The notes under the pieces: model-generated
The model's database searches: none
The model's input: the letters and a program-made list of their open reading frames with translations, nothing else
Told to the model about the DNA's origin: nothing
Source: an uncultured Prevotellaceae bacterium
GTDB lineage: Bacteria; Bacteroidota; Bacteroidia; Bacteroidales; Bacteroidaceae
Reading direction: 5' to 3'
DNA length: 64,000 nucleotides
Assembly (NCBI GenBank): GCA_902801375.1
Contig: CADCIB010000007.1
Span: 162,083-226,082, forward strand
Translations under genes and position numbers: made by a program
Shown here: piece by piece, positions 50,448-60,206 of the stretch
How the letters are laid out: every line of letters starts with the position of its first letter
Position numbering within the stretch: the first letter of the stretch is position 1

Positions 50448-52157
50448 TTATAATTTGCTCTCTACGATCTTCAGGATTTCTTGTTCTTCAGCATTGGCCT
50501 TCTGGATGAGTTCGTTGGCCTCAGCGATGAGTTTGTCGGCCACTTCGTGGTCCTTCAGACTGCCAGCGTTGATCTTCACATTGAGACCAGCGCCCAAGAC
50601 GGCAGCACGGGCAGCCAGCGCACCCACACCTGCATCGGAGACAGAGTTGGGATTGCCCTCTTCAGCCATAGCGCGGCAGATGTCGAAGGCGCGGAACGAA
50701 GCCTGCATCGTGTGGAGAGGCACCTGAGTGGCATAGAGCGTGGCCTCTTGGATGGCCTGCGAGCGGGCAGCCTTGTCCTCTTCCGTCTTCTTGGGCAGGC
50801 CGAAGGCTGCCATGATGCGGTTGAAGGCTTCTGTGTCTTCGTCGACGAGGTGCAGCAGTTCGGTCATCAGCTCCTGACCCTTGTCGGCCCACTGGCTGAA
50901 CTTCTCCCACTGGTCGTCCCATCCGGGCTTGTGCGACGAGAGGTTGGCCACCATTGTGCCCAGGGCAGCACCCAATGCACCCATGTAGGCTGAAATGGTG
51001 CCACCGCCAGGAGCGGGACTCTCGCGCGAAGTCTCGTGAGCAAAGCCCTTCACGGTGAGGTCGACGAGTTTGTTGACACCCTCGTTTTGGGCATCCTCGA
51101 GCAGATACTCAATCACCTTCTCGCGCGGGTTGAACGGCTTCAGGTCATCGAGTCCCATCGAGTGGATGGCTATATTAATAATGTCTTGTTCTGGAATACC
51201 CGTCGAGCGGTGCTGCTTCTCAAGGAAATACTTACCAGCATCGATGAGTGTGCGCTTCGGAATGAGGCCCACGATCTCTGTACCTGTCACACGGATGCCA
51301 CGATTCTGTGCGCAACGGCACACCTCGTCGAAGCAGACATGCAGCGGAGCCACGTTGATGTTGGTGATGTTCATCGACACCTGGGCGATGCCATACTCGT
51401 CGATGAACCAGCCGATGGCCTTCGTTCCCTTCAGCGTGCCAGGAATCATGATGGGCTTGCCGTTCTCATCTTTCATGGGCTTACCCGTGATGGGGTTGCC
51501 TTCGCGCTTGGGACGGCCCTTTTCGCGAACGTCGAAAGCAATAGCGTTGGCGCGACGAGTCGACGTGGTGTTGAGGTTATAGTTGACGGCAATGAGGAAG
51601 TCGCGGGCACCTACTGCCGTGCAACCTGTACGAGCGACCTGCTCGTCGATGGGGCGTGCGCCAAAGTCGGGCTGCTTGCCTGGCGTGCTGAGCTTCTCAG
51701 CCAGCGCCTCATACTCACCTTCTCGGCAGACGGCGAGGTTCTTTCTTTCGGGTGTGAAGGCAGCTGCCTCGTAGCAATAGCAGGGGATGCCAGCCTCGTT
51801 GGCGATGCGCTCGGCCAGTTTGCGGGCCAGGGCGGCGCACTCCTCGAGCGTGATGCCAGCCACAGGAATAAGCGGACATACATCCGTAGCGCCCATACGC
51901 GGGTGGGCACCATGATGCTGGCGCATGTCGATGAGCTGTCCAGCCTTCTTCACGGCACGGAATGCAGCTTCCACCACTACGTCGGGTTCGCCCACGAAGG
52001 TCACCACTGTGCGGTTGGTTGCCTCGCCCGGATCGACGTCGAGGAGCTTTGTTCCTTTTACGGCTTCAATTTCATTGGTGATTTGTTTGATAACATCAAG
52101 GTTGCGTCCTTCGCTGAAATTGGGGACGCACTCCACAATCTGTTTTACGTGACTCAT
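50448..52157 (-). CDS. ftcD: Fused glutamate formimidoyltransferase / formimidoyl-THF cyclodeaminase
   Basis: A 569-residue bifunctional enzyme that moves the formimino group from formiminoglutamate to tetrahydrofolate and then deaminates it. Residues 1-180 are the transferase N-domain (ECVPNFSEGRNLDVI, MRQHHGAHPRMGATDVCPLI), about 181-335 the transferase C-domain, and about 360-569 the cyclodeaminase (SPAPGGGTISAYMGALGAAL). The imidazolonepropionase gene hutI, needed before this step, is absent from the window. First gene of the ftcD-hutU unit with a strong promoter. Confidence 0.94.
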   Translation of the reverse strand: MSHVKQIVECVPNFSEGRNLDVIKQITNEIEAVKGTKLLDVDPGEATNRTVVTFVGEPDVVVEAAFRAVKKAGQLIDMRQHHGAHPRMGATDVCPLIPVAGITLEECAALARKLAERIANEAGIPCYCYEAAAFTPERKNLAVCREGEYEALAEKLSTPGKQPDFGARPIDEQVARTGCTAVGARDFLIAVNYNLNTTSTRRANAIAFDVREKGRPKREGNPITGKPMKDENGKPIMIPGTLKGTKAIGWFIDEYGIAQVSMNITNINVAPLHVCFDEVCRCAQNRGIRVTGTEIVGLIPKRTLIDAGKYFLEKQHRSTGIPEQDIINIAIHSMGLDDLKPFNPREKVIEYLLEDAQNEGVNKLVDLTVKGFAHETSRESPAPGGGTISAYMGALGAALGTMVANLSSHKPGWDDQWEKFSQWADKGQELMTELLHLVDEDTEAFNRIMAAFGLPKKTEEDKAARSQAIQEATLYATQVPLHTMQASFRAFDICRAMAEEGNPNSVSDAGVGALAARAAVLGAGLNVKINAGSLKDHEVADKLIAEANELIQKANAEEQEILKIVESKL

Positions 52158-52197
52158 TTCTTTGTACGATTATTTTAGGTTATAAAATATATGTGTG

Positions 52198-52229
52198 CAA
52201 AGGTACGGCAAAAAAAGTTTTCCTCCAAA
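52198..52229 (-). promoter_or_regulatory. Promoter of ftcD-hutU
   Basis: TACCTTTG on the minus strand (52198-52205) with TTTG (52226-52229) 20 nt upstream; 40 nt before the ATG. Confidence 0.72.
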
Positions 52230-52296
52230 CTTTGGAGCGAAAAACTCTTATTATTCCTGTCATTCGACGCAAAACCCCACATAATATCCCTGAAAA

Positions 52297-52327
52297 TTGC
52301 AGGGACGGAAATGAAGAGTTATCTTTG
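52297..52327 (+). promoter_or_regulatory. Promoter of the sigma factor operon
   Basis: TTG (52297-52299) and TATCTTTG (52320-52327), 20 nt apart; 79-nt leader before the ATG. Confidence 0.65.
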
Positions 52328-52406
52328 CAGACGAAAAAAAATCGGCTTGCTTGTAATTTTTTGATTGTTTCTGCGACTAATAGAATAGACAACGAACAAT
52401 AGAATC

Positions 52407-52895
52407 ATGGAAACAAAGCAATTAGAGAAAGAATTCCTGGACATGATGGAGGCAGAGAAACGCACCGTCTACAAGGTGTGCTACATCTACGCCCAAGATC
52501 AAGACGACCTGAACGACCTGTTTCAGGAGACGGTGCTCAACCTGTGGAAGGGCTTCCCGCGCTATCGGGGGGATAGCAAGCTCACGACATGGGTCTATCG
52601 CATCGCCACCAACACCTGCATCACCTTTCTACGGCATTCGCACACCCGTCCGCAGACCATTCCTATGACCGCCGATGTGTCGCGAATCGCTGCTGAGGAA
52701 GGAACCTCAGAGCGACTTCAGGAACTCTACAAGCTCATCAACGAACTGGGGAAATTGGAACGCGCGCTGATTCTCCTCTGGCTCGAAGAGCGAAGCTATC
52801 AGGAAATGGCCGAAATCCTCGGAATCTCGAAAGCAAACGTTGCCGTGAAATTGAATCGTGTCAAAGAGAAACTAAAGGAAAAAGCAAAACAGTGA
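52407..52895 (+). CDS. ECF-type RNA polymerase sigma factor
   Basis: A 162-residue sigma-70 family factor. Region 2 is DQDDLNDLFQETVLNLWKGF with SKLTTWVYRIATNTCITFLR (-10 recognition); region 4 is KLERALILLWLEERSYQEMA then EILGISKANVAVKLNRVKEK (-35 binding helix-turn-helix). The next gene, 29 nt away, encodes a membrane protein that may hold the factor inactive. An outer-membrane barrel protein follows and may be its target or partner. Confidence 0.9.
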   Translation: METKQLEKEFLDMMEAEKRTVYKVCYIYAQDQDDLNDLFQETVLNLWKGFPRYRGDSKLTTWVYRIATNTCITFLRHSHTRPQTIPMTADVSRIAAEEGTSERLQELYKLINELGKLERALILLWLEERSYQEMAEILGISKANVAVKLNRVKEKLKEKAKQ

Positions 52896-52924
52896 ACCGT
52901 TAAGCAATAAAAAGGAGAATAATC

Positions 52925-53533
52925 ATGGAACTTGAAGAATTGAAAGCCAGTTGGAACGCACTCGACAAGCGTTTGGCAGAATCAGAAATAGTGAACATGC
53001 GCATGGTGAAGGAGCTGATTGCGCAGAAGACCAAGTCGGCCTACAACCGCATCTACGGAATAAACCTCTACAACTTCGTGGTCAATATCCTGATCCTTGG
53101 CGTGGTCTTCCCCTTCGTATTTATGCATACACCCATCATGACCAGCTCGTTTGTGGTTATTGAAACGGTGATGGTGTTGGGGCTCATCCCGCAGATTTGG
53201 AAAATTTCCTTGTTGTCGAAATTCGACTTGGAGGGAAAACGATGCGGCGAACTCCGCAGATTGGTGCTGCGCTACAAGAAAGTGTGTCAAGAAGAGAGGG
53301 TCTGGACGATTGCCATAGTCTGTCTGGCGATGATTGCCTTCTATATCATGGAATTAGGTTTCAACGACAAAGCCGGTTATCAACTGGGCACGCGGCTCTT
53401 GCTGCCCATCGGCCTTTCGCTGCTGACTTTCGCCCTGGGATTCTTCGTGGCCAAATGGCAGTTACGCCGTCATGCCCAGCAGATCCGAGAGATAGAGAGT
53501 GGTTTGGAGGAACTGAAAGGGTTTGAGAGCTAA
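52925..53533 (+). CDS. Four-helix membrane protein, possible anti-sigma factor
   Basis: A 202-residue protein: a soluble helical start (MELEELKASWNALDKRLAES), then membrane segments at about 48-66, 72-90, 124-142 and 155-172, ending in a charged helix (QQIREIESGLEELKGFES). The position directly after an ECF sigma gene is typical for the regulator that binds the factor. There is no classical zinc anti-sigma motif. Probably co-transcribed with the sigma gene. Confidence 0.65.
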   Translation: MELEELKASWNALDKRLAESEIVNMRMVKELIAQKTKSAYNRIYGINLYNFVVNILILGVVFPFVFMHTPIMTSSFVVIETVMVLGLIPQIWKISLLSKFDLEGKRCGELRRLVLRYKKVCQEERVWTIAIVCLAMIAFYIMELGFNDKAGYQLGTRLLLPIGLSLLTFALGFFVAKWQLRRHAQQIREIESGLEELKGFES

Positions 53534-53575
53534 TACATTGCAATGCAAAAAGTAGAACAAAAAACAACGACAAAT

Positions 53576-55726
53576 ATGAAAACGCTAAGAATAGGATTGA
53601 CAGTTATGATGGCTGTGGTGGCAATGGCCATGCATGCACAATTGAACGATAGTATCTCGACCGACACGACGCTGTGGTTCAACCAGACGCAACAGTTGGG
53701 CGAAGTGGTGGTGAAGAGTCCGTTGCCCAAGGTGCGCACCAACGCCAATGGCATGAAGGTGATTATTGCAGGCAGCGAGCTGGAGAAGGTGGGTTCGTCG
53801 AAAGACCTGCTGAAGCGTCTGCCTACGGTGAAGAGTGCCGACGACGGCGTGGAGATATTCGGACGTGGAGCCGCCGAGGTGTATGTCAACGGCCGTAAAC
53901 TCTACGACATGAAGGAACTGGAGCAGATACCGTCTGACCAGATTCTGAATGTGGAAATCATCAGCAATCCTGGTGCACGCTATGCTGCCTCGACAAAGGC
54001 TGTGGTACGCATCAAGACGAAGCGGCCACAAGGCGAAGGCTGGGGTGTGCGCGACGAATTGAAGGCCTACTACAACAATGCCCCGGGCGTCAAAGACCAG
54101 TTGGACGTGAACTATCGTGAGGGCGGTCTCGACGTATCGGCCATGCTGAACGGTACGCTGGAGAATATGAAGACCGGCGCCTACGAGGTGATGGAGATAT
54201 ACAACGGCGGTCAGCGCATAGAGCAGACCATCGACAAGACGGTGCAACGGGTGAAAAACCGCAACTTCGGCACGCGCCTGCAGGTGAACTACCAGTTCAA
54301 CGACAACCATTCCATCGGTGCGCGCTACAGCTTCGACCGCACACCCTACATGAAGTTCAACATCGACCTGCCTTCATTGTTCACCAGCAACGGCGAGTTC
54401 TTCCAGGGCAGCGAGAGCCACATCGTGAAACCAGTACGCAGCTATGCCCATGCCGCCAACATGTACTACAGCGGCAAGGTGATGGGCTGGCAGATTGATG
54501 CCAACATCGATGGGGTGTGGAACTGCACGAAGACGTGGAACAACACAGAAGAAACCACCATTCTGCCCTCGTATTCTTCGACATCTGACGGCTTAAAGAC
54601 CTCTACGGTAAGCACCTTCAACGATGCTGCAGCCAGTCTGTTTGCTGGCCGTCTGACGTTGGAACACCCGTTGTGGGGCGGCAGCCTCAGTTTTGGAACA
54701 GAGTTCGATGCCACTCGCCGCACAGAAGCAAACATCAATCCCGTGACCAGCGATGGCGACTCGAAGGTGGATGAAAACATCTTTGCCCTCTTCGCAGAGT
54801 ACAGACACCAATTGTTCCAGAAACTCAGCGCCCAGGTAGGCCTGCGCTTCGAGAGCGTCAGCAGCGACTTCTACGAGTGGGGGAAGCATCAGATGGCGCG
54901 CAACTACAGCGACTGGTTCCCCTCTGTGGGACTCTCGATGCCTGTGGGCAAGGTGTATATGAGCGCCAACTACGGCATGGACATCGCCCGTCCGGCATTC
55001 GCCAACCTCACCAGCGACATCATCTATATCAACAACTACAGCTATCAGAGCGGCAATCCCTACCTGAAGCCCACTTATACGCAGAATCTTTCGCTCAGCG
55101 CCTCCTGGAAATGGCTCTATGTGATGGCCAGCTACAACCGCGTGAAGGACGACATCCAGATCAGGAACATCAGCTACTCCGACGACAATCCGATGATCAC
55201 GCTATTGCACCCCGACAACCTGCCAGCCTTCAACCGCTATACGTTCCAGGCCTTTGCCTCGCCGACGCTTTTCCGCGTGTGGCATCCGATGTGGGGAGCC
55301 GTCGTGATGGGGCAGGACTACGAGACGCAGGTGCCCGACGGCAGCGTCAAGAAGATGAACCATCCGCTGGCACAGTTCATGTGGAACAACCTTGTGGACC
55401 TTCCTCATGGCTGGCGGGCAGGATGCGACCTGATGGCGATGACTACGGGCGAATTCTCCACCTATCGCCTGCACCGCCCGTGCCTGACGGTGGACCTCTC
55501 GCTCTATAAGTCGTTCTTCCACGACAAGCTGGAGTGCCGCATGAAAGCCACCGACCTTACCGCCGTGCGTGCGCAGCCCATCACCATCTACAGCTATCGC
55601 AATCTCTACGTCAAGAACGACAATCATCCCTACTATGAGCTGACGCTGACCTATAAGTTCAACGTTGCCAACGACAAGTATCGTGGCCGTGGGGCAGGCG
55701 AGAAGCAGAAGTCGAGAATCAAGTGA
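53576..55726 (+). CDS. TonB-receptor-like outer-membrane beta-barrel protein
   Basis: A 716-residue exported barrel. The signal peptide is MKTLRIGLTVMMAVVAMAMHA; the upstream in-frame ATG at 53543 would add 11 polar residues in front of it and is not preferred. A plug-like domain comes next (LGEVVVKSPLPKVRTNANGM, KDLLKRLPTVKSADDGVEIF, VEIISNPGARYAASTKAVVR), then a barrel of the OMP_b-brl_3 type ending LTYKFNVANDKYRGRGAGEK. It lacks a carboxypeptidase-like N-domain. It may import a ligand or export signal; no substrate is indicated. It follows the sigma-factor pair by 42 nt. Confidence 0.85.
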   Translation: MKTLRIGLTVMMAVVAMAMHAQLNDSISTDTTLWFNQTQQLGEVVVKSPLPKVRTNANGMKVIIAGSELEKVGSSKDLLKRLPTVKSADDGVEIFGRGAAEVYVNGRKLYDMKELEQIPSDQILNVEIISNPGARYAASTKAVVRIKTKRPQGEGWGVRDELKAYYNNAPGVKDQLDVNYREGGLDVSAMLNGTLENMKTGAYEVMEIYNGGQRIEQTIDKTVQRVKNRNFGTRLQVNYQFNDNHSIGARYSFDRTPYMKFNIDLPSLFTSNGEFFQGSESHIVKPVRSYAHAANMYYSGKVMGWQIDANIDGVWNCTKTWNNTEETTILPSYSSTSDGLKTSTVSTFNDAAASLFAGRLTLEHPLWGGSLSFGTEFDATRRTEANINPVTSDGDSKVDENIFALFAEYRHQLFQKLSAQVGLRFESVSSDFYEWGKHQMARNYSDWFPSVGLSMPVGKVYMSANYGMDIARPAFANLTSDIIYINNYSYQSGNPYLKPTYTQNLSLSASWKWLYVMASYNRVKDDIQIRNISYSDDNPMITLLHPDNLPAFNRYTFQAFASPTLFRVWHPMWGAVVMGQDYETQVPDGSVKKMNHPLAQFMWNNLVDLPHGWRAGCDLMAMTTGEFSTYRLHRPCLTVDLSLYKSFFHDKLECRMKATDLTAVRAQPITIYSYRNLYVKNDNHPYYELTLTYKFNVANDKYRGRGAGEKQKSRIK

Positions 55727-55818
55727 GCGTAGCAACGCCCAATGGCATAGAATGCATGTATTTTTCTGCTGTATGGCAAAAAATACATGCTTTTTTTTCT
55801 GCTTACTCGAAAATTTTG

Positions 55819-55826
55819 TACCTTTG
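55819..55826 (+). promoter_or_regulatory. -7 box of the GH3 gene
   Basis: TACCTTTG, 19 nt before the chosen ATG. It shows that the longer reading frame starting at 55723 is not the real start. Confidence 0.55.
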
Positions 55827-55845
55827 TAGCCCAAAAGCTGATGAT

Positions 55846-58134
55846 ATGAAAAAGTTGTTGATATGTGTGCTCATTGCGCTGCCGATGGTAGGTTGGGCAC
55901 AGAAGAAAGTAAAGAAACAGGCGGAACCCATCAAGCCCATGAAGGAATTTGTGGACGAACTGATGTCGCGGATGACGATTGAAGAGAAAATCGGCCAGCT
56001 GAACCTGCAGGTGGCAGGCGACATTGTGACGGGCGGAGCCGTAAATACAGACGTGGGACGGCGCATCGCCAGCGGACAGATGGGCGGCGTGTTCAACCTG
56101 AAGGGTGCCGACCGCATCCGCGAGTTGCAGGACGTTGCCGTGAAGCAGAGCCGACTGGGCATCCCGCTCATCATCGGAATGGACGTGATACACGGCTACG
56201 AAACGGTGTTCCCCATCCCCTTGGCGCTGTCGTGTTCTTGGGACGAGCAGGCTGTGGAGCAGTCGGCGCATATCGCTGCGAAGGAGGCTAGTGCCGACGG
56301 CATCTGCTGGACTTTCTCGCCGATGGTCGACATCTGCGTAGATGCCCGCTGGGGACGTACCGCTGAGAGCAACGGCGAAGACCCCTATCTCAGCAGTAAG
56401 CTGGGACAGGCTATGGTTCGTGGCTACGAGGGGAAGGCACTCTCCACTTCAGAGAACATCCTCTCTTGCGTGAAGCACTACGCGTTGTATGGTGGCGCTG
56501 AGGCTGGACGCGACTATAATACGGTGGACATGAGCCACTTGCGCATGTACAACCAATATTTTCCGTCCTACAAAGCATGTGCTGAGGCTGGCGCTGGCTC
56601 GTTCATGACCTCGTTCAATGTCGTGGACGGCGTGCCTGCTACGGCCAACAGTTGGCTCATCAACGATGTGCTGCGCACACAGTGGGGCTACGACGGACTG
56701 GTGGTGACCGACTACGGCTCCATCGGCGAGATGCTTGTACACGGTGTGGGCGGCGACCTGAAAGGTGCTTCGGCTATGGCGCTGAAGGCTGGAACGGATA
56801 TGGATATGTGTGCCGAAGGATTCCTCCACACGCTGATGCAGTCGTATGAAGACGGAACGGTGTCGATGGCCGACATCGACAAAGCATGCCGCCGTGTGCT
56901 GGAAGCAAAATACAAGCTCGGCCTGTTTGAGAATCCCTACCGCTATTGCGATGCTTCGCGGAGGGCGAAAGACATCTTCACCCAGGAGAACCGCAGGATA
57001 GCCCGCGACATAGCTGCTGAGACTTTCGTGCTGCTGAAGAATGCCAACAACATCCTGCCTTTGCAGAAAGACAAGAAAATAGCGCTGATTGGTCCGCTGG
57101 CCGATAATGCCGCCAACCTCTGTGGCAACTGGGCTGTGGCCGCTGTGCCCGACCGCTACAAGACCTTGAAGGAGGCCATGCAAGAGCGTGTGGGCGCAGG
57201 TCGCCTGCTCTATGCCCAGGGCAGCAATGTCTGTCGCGATGCTGAAGAGCAGAAGGCGGGTGAGTTTGGCAGCGCCATAGCCCGTGTAGACGACGCGCAG
57301 GCCAAGCAAGAGGCATTGCGCATAGCCCGCGAGGCCGACGTCATTGTCTGCGCGATGGGCGAGTTGGGCAACATGAGCGGTGAGGCTTCAAGCCGCTCAA
57401 GACTGGAGATTCCCGATGTGCAGCGCGAACTGCTCGAGGCATTGGTGCAGACGGGCAAACCCGTGGTGCTGCTCCACTTCTCTGGCCGCGCCACCGTGCT
57501 CACTTGGGAGCAACAGCACGTAGATGCCATCATGAACGTATGGTTTGGCGGTTCTGAGGCTGCTGAGGCTATGTGCGACGTGCTCTTCGGCGAGAAGTCG
57601 CCATCGGGCCATCTCACGGTCACGATGCCACAGGCATTGGGTCAAGTACCTATTTATTATAACCACCTGAACACAGGAAGACCCGTGCCAGAGGGAGCCA
57701 ACGAGTTCTATAAATACCGCAGCAACTACCTCGATGTGCGCAACGACCCGCTCTATCCCTTCGGCTACGGCTTGTCGTACACAAATTTTGCTTACGGCGA
57801 ACTGACCTTGAGCGCAAAGGAAATGGGACTGAACGGCAAACTCACAGTCAGCGTGACGGTCACCAATACGGGAACACGCGATGCCGACGAGGTGGTGCAG
57901 CTCTACATTCACGATCTGCAGGCTTCGGTCAGCCGACCCGTGAAGGAGCTGAAGGGCTTCCGCCGCATTCATCTGAAAGCTGGTGAGAGCCAGCAGGTGG
58001 AGTTCCCCATCACCCGCCAGCAGCTGTCGTTCTACAATGCCAACGGCGAGGAACTGACAGAGCCGGGAGAGTTCGACATCATGGTAGGTCCCAACAGCCG
58101 CGACGTGCAGACAAGCCGCATCGTGGTGAAGTGA
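55846..58134 (+). CDS. bglX: Periplasmic GH3 beta-glucosidase
   Basis: A 762-residue exported glycoside hydrolase of family 3. Signal peptide MKKLLICVLIALPMVGWA. N-terminal barrel motifs are MTIEEKIGQLNLQ, RLGIPLIIGMDVIHGYETVF and CVKHYALYGGAEAGRDYNT; the nucleophile Asp is in YDGLVVTDYGSIGEM. The C-terminal alpha/beta sandwich and a fibronectin-like domain (NTGTRDADEVVQLYIHD, PVKELKGF) complete the standard BglX layout. It releases glucose or other sugars from beta-linked oligosaccharides. The start is set by the signal peptide and the promoter box. Confidence 0.92.
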   Translation: MKKLLICVLIALPMVGWAQKKVKKQAEPIKPMKEFVDELMSRMTIEEKIGQLNLQVAGDIVTGGAVNTDVGRRIASGQMGGVFNLKGADRIRELQDVAVKQSRLGIPLIIGMDVIHGYETVFPIPLALSCSWDEQAVEQSAHIAAKEASADGICWTFSPMVDICVDARWGRTAESNGEDPYLSSKLGQAMVRGYEGKALSTSENILSCVKHYALYGGAEAGRDYNTVDMSHLRMYNQYFPSYKACAEAGAGSFMTSFNVVDGVPATANSWLINDVLRTQWGYDGLVVTDYGSIGEMLVHGVGGDLKGASAMALKAGTDMDMCAEGFLHTLMQSYEDGTVSMADIDKACRRVLEAKYKLGLFENPYRYCDASRRAKDIFTQENRRIARDIAAETFVLLKNANNILPLQKDKKIALIGPLADNAANLCGNWAVAAVPDRYKTLKEAMQERVGAGRLLYAQGSNVCRDAEEQKAGEFGSAIARVDDAQAKQEALRIAREADVIVCAMGELGNMSGEASSRSRLEIPDVQRELLEALVQTGKPVVLLHFSGRATVLTWEQQHVDAIMNVWFGGSEAAEAMCDVLFGEKSPSGHLTVTMPQALGQVPIYYNHLNTGRPVPEGANEFYKYRSNYLDVRNDPLYPFGYGLSYTNFAYGELTLSAKEMGLNGKLTVSVTVTNTGTRDADEVVQLYIHDLQASVSRPVKELKGFRRIHLKAGESQQVEFPITRQQLSFYNANGEELTEPGEFDIMVGPNSRDVQTSRIVVK

Positions 58135-58153
58135 AGAACGGATAGATAAAAGA

Positions 58154-60130
58154 ATGATAGACAGGGCGACGGTTGACAGAATCATGGACGCTGCGAACAT
58201 CGTGGACGTGGTGTCGGAATTCGTGACGCTTCGCAAGAGTGGCACGAACTACAAAGGATTGTGCCCGTTCCACAACGAGCGCACCCCGTCGTTTATCGTA
58301 ACCCCAGCTCGTAATACTTTCCATTGTTTTGGATGTGGAAAACATGGAACGCCCGTGGGTTTTATGATGGAACAGGAGCAGATGACCTACCCTGAAGCCC
58401 TGCGCTGGCTGGCCAAGAAATACAACATCGAGATACGCGAACGCGAACTGACCAGCGAGGAGCGCGAGGCGGAGAGCCAGCGCGAGTCGATGTTCATCGT
58501 CAACGAGTGGGCGGCCAACTATTTCGAGGACCTCCTGCACAACAACGTCGACGGTGTGGCCATCGGCATGCAGTATTTCCGCAAGCGTGGCATTCGCGAC
58601 GACATCATCCGCAAGTTCCGCTTGGGCTACGACCTGTCCGACGGCTATGCCCTGCCTCGACAAGCCCAGCTGAAAGGCTATCAGGAAAAGTTCTTGGTGG
58701 ACACGGGCATCTGCTACCAGCGCGAGAAAGACAACCAGCTGGTCGACCGCTTTGCCGGCCGCGTCATCTTCCCTTGGATCAGCATGAGCGGAAAGGTGGT
58801 GGCCTTTGGCGGGCGAAAGCTCGACGCCGCCACGAAGGGGGTGCAGCAGAAATACGTCAACTCGCCCGACTCGGAAATCTATCACAAGGAACAGCAGCTC
58901 TACGGCATCTATCAGGGCAAGAAGGCCATCGCCAAGGAAAACCTGGTCTACATGGTGGAGGGCTATACCGACGTCATCGCCATGCACCAGTGCGGGCTGG
59001 AGAATGTGGTGGCCAACTCGGGTACGGCCCTGAGTGTCCATCAGATACGCATGCTCCGCCGCTTCACGCCCAACATCGTGCTGCTCTACGACGGCGACGA
59101 GGCGGGCATTCATGCCGCCATGCGTGGTACGGACATGCTGCTGCAAGAGGGCATGAACATCAAGGTGCTGCTGCTGCCCGACGGCGACGACCCCGACTCT
59201 TTCGCCCGTAAGCATACGGCGCAGGAGTTTAAGCAGTATGTGGAAGACCACCAGAAGGACTTCATCCAGTTCAAGTCCGACTTGATGCTGCGCGGTGTGA
59301 CCGACCCCATCAAGCGGTCGGAGGCCATCAACAGCATCGTGCGAAGCATCAGCGTGATACCCGACCAGATAGTGCGCGCCACCTACCTCACCGACTGCTC
59401 CCACCGCCTGGGCATCAACGAGGCGACGCTCATCTCCACGATGAACAAGATGATACGGGAGAGTGGCTCGAGGAAGGAATCGCGTGGAAACGACGCTATA
59501 GGGGCGCGTGGGCCCGAGAATAATGTAAGCGCAGGCGGTAATGCCGCACCCGCTAACGACGGTCAGCTCGCACCTTCGTCCCCCCGTACGCTCACCACTT
59601 CGCCCATCGAGGATATGCTCATCAGGGCGGTCATCCGGCACGGTGGGGAAGTCATCTACGACAATGTGGAGACCGAAGACGGCTCTGTGGTCAGCCTGAC
59701 CGTAGCGCAATACATCAGCTACAATCTCGGCTCTGATGGACTCTCGTTCAGCACGCCTTTATATAATAAGGTGTTAGACGAGGCCGCTGCCCATCCCGCC
59801 AATAGTGGGTTCGACAGTGTCAGCTATTTCACCCGTCATCACGACGTGGAAATCAGCAACCTCGCCACCAGCATGGTGGTCGACCGCGTGCAGCTGAGCA
59901 AGAGCTTGCAGATGAAGGAAGAGAAGGGCAGCCTGTGCAACCATGTGGAGCACCTCATCCTGGACTTCCGGCTGAACTATGTGGACAACCACATGAAGGA
60001 CCTGCAACGGCAGATTATCCTGGCAGCCAACGACTCTGAGCGCATGCTGAAACTCATGCAGGAATACAAGGACCTGCAGGACATCAGAAACCAGATGGCC
60101 AAGCGACTGGGCAGCAACATCATCGTGTGA
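58154..60130 (+). CDS. dnaG: DNA primase
   Basis: A 658-residue primase that makes RNA primers for replication. The CHC2 zinc finger is GLCPFHNERTPSF with FHCFGCGKHG. The Toprim catalytic core shows MVEGYTDVIAMHQ (Glu) and LYDGDEAG (DxD), with GTALSVHQIRML between. A proline/alanine-rich linker (about residues 435-480) joins the C-terminal DnaB-binding domain, from about 485. Start 19 nt after the GH3 stop; it may share its transcript. Confidence 0.94.
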   Translation: MIDRATVDRIMDAANIVDVVSEFVTLRKSGTNYKGLCPFHNERTPSFIVTPARNTFHCFGCGKHGTPVGFMMEQEQMTYPEALRWLAKKYNIEIRERELTSEEREAESQRESMFIVNEWAANYFEDLLHNNVDGVAIGMQYFRKRGIRDDIIRKFRLGYDLSDGYALPRQAQLKGYQEKFLVDTGICYQREKDNQLVDRFAGRVIFPWISMSGKVVAFGGRKLDAATKGVQQKYVNSPDSEIYHKEQQLYGIYQGKKAIAKENLVYMVEGYTDVIAMHQCGLENVVANSGTALSVHQIRMLRRFTPNIVLLYDGDEAGIHAAMRGTDMLLQEGMNIKVLLLPDGDDPDSFARKHTAQEFKQYVEDHQKDFIQFKSDLMLRGVTDPIKRSEAINSIVRSISVIPDQIVRATYLTDCSHRLGINEATLISTMNKMIRESGSRKESRGNDAIGARGPENNVSAGGNAAPANDGQLAPSSPRTLTTSPIEDMLIRAVIRHGGEVIYDNVETEDGSVVSLTVAQYISYNLGSDGLSFSTPLYNKVLDEAAAHPANSGFDSVSYFTRHHDVEISNLATSMVVDRVQLSKSLQMKEEKGSLCNHVEHLILDFRLNYVDNHMKDLQRQIILAANDSERMLKLMQEYKDLQDIRNQMAKRLGSNIIV

Positions 60131-60206
60131 GAGAAGTCGCCCGAGTCCTGTCATCGAAACATCGCATATCGAAAAAGAATACAAACAATAAAACATCAAC
60201 ATTATC

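Noticed and set aside
55723-55845. N-terminal extension of the GH3 protein
   Set aside because: The extension contains the promoter -7 box and precedes a perfect signal peptide.
59455-59610. Repeat-like insertion in the dnaG linker
   Set aside because: The Gly/Ala/Pro-rich segment has a small GCGG/CCGC hairpin, but primase linkers are naturally variable and no second copy was seen in the window.
58079-59710. 543-codon minus-strand frame opposite dnaG
   Set aside because: dnaG motifs are unambiguous on the plus strand; the antisense frame has no recognisable domain or promoter.
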